DNA from: Pelotomaculum sp. UBA5255
GTDB taxonomy: Bacteria; Bacillota; Desulfotomaculia; Desulfotomaculales; Pelotomaculaceae
DNA: 11,806 nucleotides
Assembly: GCA_002408725.1 (NCBI GenBank)
Contig: DHTR01000044.1
Location: 1 to 11,806, forward strand
Direction of reading: 5' to 3'
The position numbers and the translations under genes were made by a program. The notes under the pieces are model-generated. The model was not told the origin of the DNA, ran no database searches, and saw only the letters and a list, made by a program, of their open reading frames with translations. Shown here piece by piece: positions 6,847 to 11,806 of this stretch; within the stretch, counting starts at the first letter, position 1, and each line of letters begins with the position of its first letter.

Positions 6847-6924
6847 GGGGTGAGCAACAATAAAGCAGGCTTTTTAAGCTTTGAGAATGTTATCCCTGGC
6901 TTTCTAAATCAATTAATAAACTCC

Positions 6925-6953
6925 TGACCGGGGCCGGGTCGTAGATCCGGTCA
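6925..6953. repeat. 7-bp hairpin upstream of the RNase J promoter
   Basis: TGACCGG (6925-6931) and CCGGTCA (6947-6953) pair around a 15-nt GC-rich loop. It lies about 25 nt upstream of the promoter candidate at 6976-7004 and has no T-run. It may be an operator-like or structural element; no role can be assigned. Confidence 0.3.
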
Positions 6954-6975
6954 CCAATGGATTGTTTTAAATGAG

Positions 6976-7004
6976 TTGTTTGGGGTTATAAAATAAGGTA
7001 TAAT
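6976..7004 (+). promoter_or_regulatory. Sigma-A promoter for the RNase J gene
   Basis: A perfect TATAAT at 6999-7004 lies 17 nt after TTGTTT (6976-6981, good only in its TTG), within an A/T-rich stretch. Transcription would start near 7011 and give a leader of about 130 nt. That leader contains CACCT (7062-7066) and CTCCT (7068-7072), either of which could pair with the ribosome binding site at 7127-7134. Confidence 0.6.
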
Positions 7005-7139
7005 GTAATTTAAGTGTTTAGAGCGGCTTTCCTAATAACTTCAGTCAATCGAATATTTTCCCACCTTCTCCTGAAACGATCTCACCAGATTATTAATGAT
7101 TAACAAATATTTTGGTTGGAAAGGTTAGGAGGTGCGGAT

Positions 7140-8807
7140 TTGGCAAAAGAACCCAAATTGTCCCTTATCCCCCTTGGGGGTTTAGGGGAAATCGGCAAGA
7201 ACATGATGGCGGTGAGATTTGGGGAAAATATTTTGGTTGTTGACTGTGGTTTAATGTTCCCGGAAGAGGGAATGCTGGGAATTGATATAGTGATTCCGGA
7301 CATTACCTACCTGCTGGAAAACAGGGAATATGTACATGGTATCGTGCTCACACACGGGCATGAGGACCATATCGGGGCGCTACCGTACGTACTGCGCCGG
7401 CTCAATGTTCCAGTTTACGGAACGAAACTCACGCTTGGACTTCTTCAGGGAAAGCTGAAGGAGCAGAACATTGCCGGTGATGCTATTTTGCACACGGTCA
7501 GACCCAGGGACAGCGTTCAGATCGGCCCTTTTAAAGTTGACTTTATCAAGGTCTCACACAGCATTCCCGACGCTGTGGCCATAGCTATTCAAACACCAAT
7601 AGGTGTGGTGCTTCATACCGGCGATTTTAAAATCGATCACACGCCCGTTGACGGTCAAGTTACAGATTTCCAGCGACTGAGCCAGTTAGGTGAAAAGGGT
7701 GTACTAGTATTGCTGTCCGACAGCACTAACGCAGAACGTCCCGGTTACACCATGTCCGAGCGGTTTGTGGGAAACACATTTGATGATACCTTCCGACAGG
7801 CAACTGAAGAGAGACTGATCATCGCCACTTTTGCATCCAATGTACACCGGCTTCAGCAGGCTATCGATGCGGCGTACAAACACAATCGTAAGGTTGCAGT
7901 GGTTGGCAGGAGCATGGTAAATGTGGTCAGTATTGCCTCTGAGTTGGGATATATAGATATCCCGGAAGGTACGTTGATTGAACTCGAAGAGGCCAACCGC
8001 CTGCCGAGGAACCGGGTTGTAATTTTGACCACCGGGAGCCAGGGAGAGCCAATGTCGGCATTGACCAGGATGGCTTTATCCGATCATCGACAGGTGGAGA
8101 TCCTTCCCGGTGATAAAGTCATTATCTCGGCCACACCCATACCTGGTAATGAAAAACTGGTAGCACGCATTATTGATCAACTCTTTAAACTGGGGGCACA
8201 GGTTATTTACGAGTCTGTTTCCGGTACGCACGTTTCAGGCCATCCCAGCCAGGAAGAGTTGAAACTTATGATTAATCTCACGCGACCCAAGTTTTTTGTG
8301 CCGATTCATGGCGAATTCAGGATGATGATCAAGCACGCCGAACTGGCCAGGGATGTTGGTGTTTCACCGGAAAATATATTTGTCGCTGAAAACGGGCAGG
8401 TGTTAGAATTTACCCGACGCTCCGGGCGCGTTGCCGGTAAGGTAACGGCGGGGAAAGTACTGGTGGACGGACTGGGTGTAGGGGACGTGGGCAACATCGT
8501 CCTTAGGGACCGTAGAATGCTGTCCCAGGATGGCATTCTCATCGTGGTCGTCACCATTAACCGTGAAACAGGTCTTGTAATGGCAGGGCCGGATATCGTC
8601 TCCAGGGGATTTGTGTACGTACGTGAATCCGAGGAACTCATCGAGGAGGCCAAAACGAAGGTTAAGAGCGCCCTGGATAAATGCAACTATCGGGGTGTAT
8701 GCGAGTGGTCCTCGATCAAGTCACAAGTTAGAGATACATTAGGGAAGTTTTTGTATGAAAAAACCAGGAGAAGGCCGATGATTTTACCGATCATCATGGA
8801 AATATAA
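7140..8807 (+). CDS. rnj: Ribonuclease J
   Basis: RNase J is a metallo-beta-lactamase/beta-CASP nuclease with 5'-3' exo- and endonuclease activity in mRNA turnover and rRNA maturation. The 555 residues equal the length of Bacillus RNase J1 and J2 as I recall them. Zinc-site motifs are complete: THGHEDHIGA (His72, His74, Asp76, His77), VSHSIPDA (His140), HTGDFKID (Asp162), SGHPSQEE (His368) and PIHGEFRM (His390). The C-terminal domain fills about 450-555. The TTG at 7140 is served by AGGAGGTG (7127-7134); the same frame opens further upstream without one. Gene order equals that of Bacillus rnjB (J2), but J2 has a degenerate HGHEN motif and this copy is intact, so it should be catalytically competent and J1-like. 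It has its own promoter and ends at a strong terminator. Confidence 0.95.
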   Translation: MAKEPKLSLIPLGGLGEIGKNMMAVRFGENILVVDCGLMFPEEGMLGIDIVIPDITYLLENREYVHGIVLTHGHEDHIGALPYVLRRLNVPVYGTKLTLGLLQGKLKEQNIAGDAILHTVRPRDSVQIGPFKVDFIKVSHSIPDAVAIAIQTPIGVVLHTGDFKIDHTPVDGQVTDFQRLSQLGEKGVLVLLSDSTNAERPGYTMSERFVGNTFDDTFRQATEERLIIATFASNVHRLQQAIDAAYKHNRKVAVVGRSMVNVVSIASELGYIDIPEGTLIELEEANRLPRNRVVILTTGSQGEPMSALTRMALSDHRQVEILPGDKVIISATPIPGNEKLVARIIDQLFKLGAQVIYESVSGTHVSGHPSQEELKLMINLTRPKFFVPIHGEFRMMIKHAELARDVGVSPENIFVAENGQVLEFTRRSGRVAGKVTAGKVLVDGLGVGDVGNIVLRDRRMLSQDGILIVVVTINRETGLVMAGPDIVSRGFVYVRESEELIEEAKTKVKSALDKCNYRGVCEWSSIKSQVRDTLGKFLYEKTRRRPMILPIIMEI

Positions 8808-8846
8808 GGTTTTCGAAGTTAACAGGAACTGCAATATCACTTAAAC

Positions 8847-8875
8847 AAAAGGCTCCGGAATTCCGGAGCCTTTTT
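8847..8875 (+). terminator. Intrinsic terminator of the RNase J gene
   Basis: The stem AAAAGGCTCCGGAA/TTCCGGAGCCTTTT is a perfect palindrome (arms 8847-8860 and 8861-8874) whose 3' side runs into five Ts at 8871-8875. It starts 39 nt after the RNase J stop. It is symmetrical enough to work on both strands, though only + strand genes are present. It separates this gene from tepA, which therefore needs its own promoter. Confidence 0.93.
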
Positions 8876-8888
8876 GTCTGCTTAGCGG

Positions 8889-8918
8889 TGTATTTTTTAT
8901 GTTATTTCATACATACTA
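8889..8918 (+). promoter_or_regulatory. Candidate sigma-G promoter for tepA
   Basis: CATACTA at 8912-8918 is an exact match to the sigma-G -10 (CATnHTA). The -35 GTATT at 8890-8894 matches gHATR at four of five positions, with a 17-nt spacer. An overlapping TGTTATAAA at 8921-8929 could instead be a sigma-A extended -10, and CATACATA at 8908-8915 partly resembles a sigma-E -10. The position, just after a terminator and about 50 nt before tepA, supports a promoter of some kind. Confidence 0.45.
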
Positions 8919-8968
8919 AGTGTTATAAACTAGAGAAGATCTTTAATCACAGTCAGGGAGTGAAACCT

Positions 8969-9808
8969 GTGAAAATGTTTAGTTTTGATCCTGAGCCTGG
9001 TGTTTTCCCCTACACCCCGGCCCCGGGACCGGATATCTCACCGGACCCCAGTCGGCGGGCAGAACCGGGCAGAGAGAATGAACCCGACCAGGAGGAGCCG
9101 CGGCACAACCGGAAAGTTACCGGGAAAAGCAAAGGAACCCTGGAAGCCGTAAAAGAAATAGGTGCAATGCCCATTCCGGAGATTAAATCGAACATCCACT
9201 GCCTGACTATTGTTGGTCAGATTGAAGGCCACCTGGTGCTCCCGCCTCAGAACAAAACAACTAAATACGAGCATATTATTCCACAATTGGTGGCCTTGGA
9301 ACAGGCTCCCGAGATAGAGGGAATCTTAATTATCTTGAATACCGTCGGCGGAGACGTTGAGGCGGGGCTGGCTATCGCTGAAATGATTGCAAGTATATCG
9401 AAACCGACCGTTTCGATTGTGTTGGGCGGTGGGCATTCAATTGGCGTTCCCATAGCTGTTGGGGCTAAATACTCTTTTATCGCCAACACAGCCAGTATGA
9501 CCATCCATCCGATCCGTTTAAACGGCCTCGTCATCGGGGTGCCCCAAACATACGAATATCTAGATAAAATGCAGGACAGGGTGGTTCGTTTTACGACAGA
9601 ACATTCCAGGGTTACCGAACAAAAATTTCGTGAGTTGATGTTCAGAACAGGAGATCTGGCCAGGGATATTGGCACAGTTTTAATCGGCAAGGAGGCCGTG
9701 GAGATCGGACTGATTGATGCTGTAGGAGGGATTGGCAACGCTGTTCAAAAGATCAAGATAATGATAGAAGAGTGGAAACAACAGCGAAAAGAGGTGCAAC
9801 TCCAGTGA
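8969..9808 (+). CDS. tepA: ClpP-like protease TepA (YmfB family)
   Basis: TepA is a ClpP/crotonase-fold serine protease of spore formers. It was first named for a role in protein translocation and, as I recall, was later linked to breakdown of small acid-soluble spore proteins at spore outgrowth. The GTG at 8969 follows AGGGAG (8955-8960) by 8 nt; the frame opens further upstream through the promoter region without one. The 279 residues include a Pro- and charge-rich, probably disordered N-terminus (about 1-58) and a ClpP-like domain from about 65. GGGHSIGVPIAV places the nucleophile at Ser157, TASMTIHPIRL the His at 180, and EIGLIDAVGG (245-254) the usual acidic end. There is no signal peptide or membrane segment. 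The stop overlaps the ylzJ start. The long N-terminus is beyond the usual size I remember. Confidence 0.92.
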   Translation: MKMFSFDPEPGVFPYTPAPGPDISPDPSRRAEPGRENEPDQEEPRHNRKVTGKSKGTLEAVKEIGAMPIPEIKSNIHCLTIVGQIEGHLVLPPQNKTTKYEHIIPQLVALEQAPEIEGILIILNTVGGDVEAGLAIAEMIASISKPTVSIVLGGGHSIGVPIAVGAKYSFIANTASMTIHPIRLNGLVIGVPQTYEYLDKMQDRVVRFTTEHSRVTEQKFRELMFRTGDLARDIGTVLIGKEAVEIGLIDAVGGIGNAVQKIKIMIEEWKQQRKEVQLQ

Positions 9809-10017
9809 TTTTATATACACCGATGCAGTTGGAGTTAGTGCTGGAAGGTTTTGACACGACGAAATACCCAGAATATAAAGAAGTAGTATACAAGGGGGTT
9901 CCCATCCTGGTGGAAGAAACCGGCTTTGGCGCTAAAAAGATCATCAAGCTTCTGAGCACCCAACCCTCCGACTTCCTCAAACCGGAGCTGCTGCCGGGAA
10001 GCCTAATTGAATGTTAA
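9805..10017 (+). CDS. ylzJ: YlzJ-like small protein (70 aa)
   Basis: This is a conserved small protein of unknown function found next to tepA in spore formers. The start is the GTG at 9805, which overlaps the tepA TGA as GTGA, so the two genes are probably translationally coupled; GAGGTG at 9791-9796 is the ribosome binding site, 8 nt away. The product begins MILYTPMQLELVLEG, characteristic of the YlzJ family, and continues with GVPILVEETGFG and LLSTQPSDFLKPELLPG. It has no membrane segment and one terminal cysteine. The same frame extends upstream to 9772 inside tepA, but the ribosome binding site and family N-terminus favour 9805. The assignment rests on the N-terminal motif, the size and the neighbour. 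Confidence 0.87.
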   Translation: MILYTPMQLELVLEGFDTTKYPEYKEVVYKGVPILVEETGFGAKKIIKLLSTQPSDFLKPELLPGSLIEC

Positions 10018-10072
10018 TGCAACAACTTTTACAATATTTCCCCTGATTTTGTTTTTTCGGACGGGCCGGGCG

Positions 10073-10081
10073 TGCTATAAT
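10073..10081 (+). promoter_or_regulatory. Extended -10 promoter for uppP
   Basis: TGCTATAAT at 10073-10081 is a perfect TGn-TATAAT extended -10. The -35 region is a T-tract (10052-10057) with no good TTGACA, as is usual for this promoter type. Transcription would start near 10088, about 36 nt before the GTG of uppP, so this gene is probably independent of tepA-ylzJ. Confidence 0.62.
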
Positions 10082-10123
10082 GAGAAAGTGCGTTAAATCC
10101 TGTGCTCATCCGGGGGTGTTTCT

Positions 10124-10909
10124 GTGACAATATTTCAGGCGCTTATCCTGGGAATCATTCAGGGTCTGGGTGAATTTCTTCCGATCTCCAGCTCAGCCCA
10201 CCTTGTCCTTGTACCGTGGGTGCTCGACTGGCCCTACGCAGGACTAACTTTTGACGTAGCCCTGCACATCGGAACTCTAATCTCCGTGGTCGCATTCTTT
10301 TGGCGAGACTGGTTCTCTCTGATCAACAGCGCCCTTCGCCGGGATGGAACACAGGAAGCAAGAATGTTCTGGTATCTGTTAGCTGCAACTGTTCCCGGGG
10401 CCGCAGTGGGTTATCTGTTTGAGGAACAGGCCGAGACCATCTTTCGCACCCCGCTTTTAATCGGTGTCCTGCTGATTATGATGGGCATCGTTCTTTACTG
10501 GGTGGACCGCAGCGCCGCTAAGATTAAGAGCATTCGGGGAGTGTCGCTTTCCGACAGTCTGCTCATTGGTCTTTCCCAGGCTTTTGCCATTCTCCCCGGC
10601 GTATCCCGCTCCGGGGTAACCATGACGGTGGGACGCGCGCTCGGCCTGACCCGCGAGGCGGCGGCAAGGTTTTCCTTTTTGCTTTCCACCCCCATCATTG
10701 TTGGGGCAGGGCTCTTTAAGCTAAAAGACATCACGCCGGGGGACATTAATGCAGCATTTGTGGCCGGGGTTATTTCCTCCGCAGTGGTTGGATTCATCTC
10801 CATAGGCTTTCTGCTGAGGTACCTTGCCCGGCGCAGTTTCGCGGTTTTCGCCTGGTACCGCTTCGCTGTTGGCTCAGCGGTGATTGTTATTGCCCTGGTC
10901 AGGTTTTAA
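10124..10909 (+). CDS. uppP: Undecaprenyl-diphosphate phosphatase
   Basis: UppP (BacA family) removes a phosphate from undecaprenyl diphosphate outside the membrane, recycling the lipid carrier for peptidoglycan and other wall polymers and giving low-level bacitracin resistance. The 261-residue protein is highly hydrophobic, with about seven to eight membrane segments. Family signatures are IQGLGEFLPISSSAHLVL (12-29), containing the (E/Q)xxxE motif as Gln13 and Glu17 plus His26, and LPGVSRSGVTMTVGRALGL (157-175), the PGxSRSxxT loop with Arg162. The start is a GTG at 10124 about 6 nt after a GGGGGTG ribosome binding site. It has its own extended -10 promoter. It is not part of the Bacillus version of this gene block, though its job fits a neighbourhood that supplies diaminopimelate to the wall. 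Confidence 0.96.
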   Translation: MTIFQALILGIIQGLGEFLPISSSAHLVLVPWVLDWPYAGLTFDVALHIGTLISVVAFFWRDWFSLINSALRRDGTQEARMFWYLLAATVPGAAVGYLFEEQAETIFRTPLLIGVLLIMMGIVLYWVDRSAAKIKSIRGVSLSDSLLIGLSQAFAILPGVSRSGVTMTVGRALGLTREAAARFSFLLSTPIIVGAGLFKLKDITPGDINAAFVAGVISSAVVGFISIGFLLRYLARRSFAVFAWYRFAVGSAVIVIALVRF

Positions 10910-10946
10910 AGCGGCACCTGGCCCTTAACCTATTAACTTCCATGAC

Positions 10947-11000
10947 CGGGTGGATCCAAGGTACGTTTGTACGAACAAATTCACACCTGCATTCCACCCG
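10947..11000. repeat. Compound hairpin downstream of uppP
   Basis: CGGGTGGA (10947-10954) pairs exactly with TCCACCCG (10993-11000). Nested inside are AGGT (10959-10962) with ACCT (10985-10988) and TTTGT (10966-10970) with ACAAA (10975-10979). It starts 37 nt after the uppP stop. A T-rich stretch (TTTTATTTT) begins 16 nt past the stem, too far for a standard terminator. It may mark the 3' end of the uppP transcript or belong to the repeat-rich stretch that follows. Confidence 0.45.
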
Positions 11001-11032
11001 CACAGCAGGCGCCGAATTTTATTTTCCGAGTG

Positions 11033-11124
11033 CCGGCTAAAACCTTCGCCTTTAGGCGAATAGCAGGCTTTAGCTTTGTTCGGACTTTCAGTCCGTTTAA
11101 AACCTACCGGCTTTTAGCCGGTAG
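11033..11124. mobile_element. Run of tandem hairpins, possible IS200/IS605-type remnant
   Basis: Four short hairpins with TTTA, TTC or TTT loops follow one another. TTCGCC/GGCGAA (11045-11060) is perfect, AGGC/GCTT (11065-11076) has one wobble pair, CGGACT/AGTCCG (11081-11095) is perfect, and CTACCGGCT/AGCCGGTAG (11104-11124) is a perfect 9 bp. CCGGCTAAAA at 11033-11042 is the reverse complement of 11112-11121, so the outer ends are also related. On the minus strand the loops read TAAA, GAA or AAA. Such strings are typical of subterminal palindromes in IS200/IS605-type elements and their non-autonomous derivatives. No transposase or TnpB frame is present, so this would be a remnant. Assignment is from pattern alone. 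Confidence 0.5.
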
Positions 11125-11277
11125 TTGTTTAGTTTCACGATAGGAGAACAGCACGTCTTGGACCTGGCCGGCAGCGATAGCAATATAAGACAGTCCGCTC
11201 TTACTAAGTGGAATGCCCCCGAATTTGCGCGGTGGGCTATTATTATGTGTATTTTCAAGGAAATTTGATCCTAACTG

Positions 11278-11286
11278 TGGTATATT
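11278..11286 (+). promoter_or_regulatory. Weak promoter candidate for ftsK
   Basis: TGGTATATT at 11278-11286 fits an extended -10 with five of six bases in the hexamer, but no -35 is visible. Transcription would start around 11293, directly at the ribosome binding site, leaving a very short leader. The intergenic region from 11125 to 11277 shows no other promoter or gene. Confidence 0.28.
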
Positions 11287-11305
11287 ATTTTTGGAGGGTA
11301 CAAAT

Positions 11306-11806
11306 ATGGGAACGCCGGGACGGCTTAAGGAAGAACTAAAGTTTGAAATCCTGGGGATCGCCCTGGTAGCGCTGGGCGTACTTGGCATTGTCTGCCTTCT
11401 GTCCCCTTCTTCAGGACTGATTAGTCAATTTGTTGATAGGGTTTTAAAAGGCATTGCCGGGGAAGGAAGATATCTCTTCCCGCTGCTTTTGGTTCTGGCC
11501 GGGATCAGACTGGTAAGTAAACGCAGCAGGACCCAGGCATCCGAAAGAATATACGGAGCTGCTCTGCTATATCTGGTTGCGCTGACTTTTTTCCATCTCA
11601 TGATCCCCCTGGAGGACTCCTTCAAGGCGGGTGTCGCAGGTGATGGCGGAGGGGTTATGGGTGCGCTGTTAAGCTATAGTTTCAGAAAATCATTCGGCAT
11701 TGTTGGGACCTACATAATCTTAATTTCAGCTGGGATAATTTCCCTTTTACTGCTTACAAATCTTTCCCTTGGACATTGTCAGCAGGGAAAGATTTGTAAG
11801 CAGTAA
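11306..11806 (+). CDS. ftsK: FtsK/SpoIIIE DNA translocase, N-terminal membrane part only
   Basis: FtsK/SpoIIIE proteins anchor at the division septum and pump chromosomal DNA; SpoIIIE moves DNA into the forespore. Only the N-terminal four-helix membrane domain is present. Hydrophobic segments lie at about residues 14-33, 56-70, 83-101 and 130-155, joined by LVSKRSRTQASERIYG and a Gly-rich loop. The ATG at 11306 has GGAGGG 7 nt upstream. The position after tepA-ylzJ matches spoIIIE in Bacillus. The frame closes at 166 residues, but the last 11 (GHCQQGKICKQ) are coded by the loop and right arm of a terminal inverted repeat and do not look like the family, which should continue for several hundred residues with Walker motifs. 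I treat the gene as truncated by the sequence end. Confidence 0.85.
   Translation: MGTPGRLKEELKFEILGIALVALGVLGIVCLLSPSSGLISQFVDRVLKGIAGEGRYLFPLLLVLAGIRLVSKRSRTQASERIYGAALLYLVALTFFHLMIPLEDSFKAGVAGDGGGVMGALLSYSFRKSFGIVGTYIILISAGIISLLLLTNLSLGHCQQGKICKQ
11747..11806. repeat. 23-bp inverted repeat ending at the last base
   Basis: Positions 11747-11769 (beginning TTACTGCTTACAAATC) are exactly the reverse complement of 11784-11806, with a 14-nt loop between. The left arm is in-frame ftsK coding sequence (LLLTNLSL); the right arm creates the terminal TAA simply as the complement of TTA. Because the pairing runs to the very last base, a fold-back or chimeric read at a contig end is the simplest explanation. 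Confidence 0.85.

Noticed and set aside
9247..9738. Minus-strand open frame (163 codons) opposite tepA
   Set aside because: It is antisense to the conserved ClpP-like domain and its Ser/Ile/Pro-rich translation resembles no known protein.
10124..10180. Gln13 in UppP in place of the Glu seen in many members, as a sign of inactivity
   Set aside because: The family motif is (E/Q)xxxE, so Gln at this position is normal; the second Glu, the His and the PGxSRS loop are all present.
11033..11124. CRISPR-like array
   Set aside because: The units are different hairpins with no constant repeat or uniform spacers, and no cas gene is present.
11104..11388. Minus-strand frame running from the hairpin run into ftsK
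   Set aside because: It overlaps the ftsK start and the palindromes, has no convincing ribosome binding site, and shows no recognisable domain.

Overview
The window reads as chromosomal DNA of a spore-forming Firmicute, most likely a Peptococcaceae-type clostridium (Desulfotomaculum/Pelotomaculum relatives). The reasons are strong AGGAGG-type ribosome binding sites, frequent TTG and GTG starts, both dipicolinate synthase subunits, and a gene order that follows the Bacillus subtilis spoVFA-spoVFB-asd-dapG-dapA-rnjB-tepA-ylzJ-spoIIIE block. The lineage is an inference; no rRNA or other phylogenetic marker is present. All recognisable genes lie on the + strand.

Layout. Positions 1-823 are poorly organised: one small unrecognised ORF (75-278), a doubtful smaller one (307-435), two hairpins and a possible promoter. 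Positions 824-6783 hold the aspartate-family cluster: dapB, dpaA (spoVFA), dpaB (spoVFB), asd, dapG and dapA. Aspartokinase and Asd make aspartate semialdehyde, and DapA condenses it with pyruvate. The product then goes either through DapB towards diaminopimelate (cell wall, cortex) and lysine, or through DpaA/DpaB to dipicolinic acid for the spore core. Both sides of this branch point are encoded together, and a sigma-K-like promoter sits just ahead of dpaA.

Positions 6784-7139 are a long intergenic region with a 22-bp perfect inverted repeat and a good sigma-A -10 box. They precede an RNase J gene (7140-8807), which ends at a textbook intrinsic terminator. Then come tepA (ClpP-like protease, behind a possible sigma-G promoter), translationally overlapping ylzJ, and uppP (undecaprenyl-diphosphate phosphatase) with its own extended -10 promoter. 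uppP is additional to the Bacillus order.

Positions 10910-11305 are non-coding and rich in hairpins, including a run of small hairpins resembling IS200/IS605-type palindromic remnants. The window closes with the N-terminal membrane domain of FtsK/SpoIIIE. This reading frame ends in a 23-bp inverted repeat that reaches exactly the last base, so the apparent stop codon is probably a fold-back artefact at a sequence end rather than a real gene end.

No clearly new multi-gene system was found. The items most worth checking are the terminal palindrome, the hairpin run before ftsK, the long inverted repeat between dapA and the RNase J gene, and the two sporulation-type promoter candidates.
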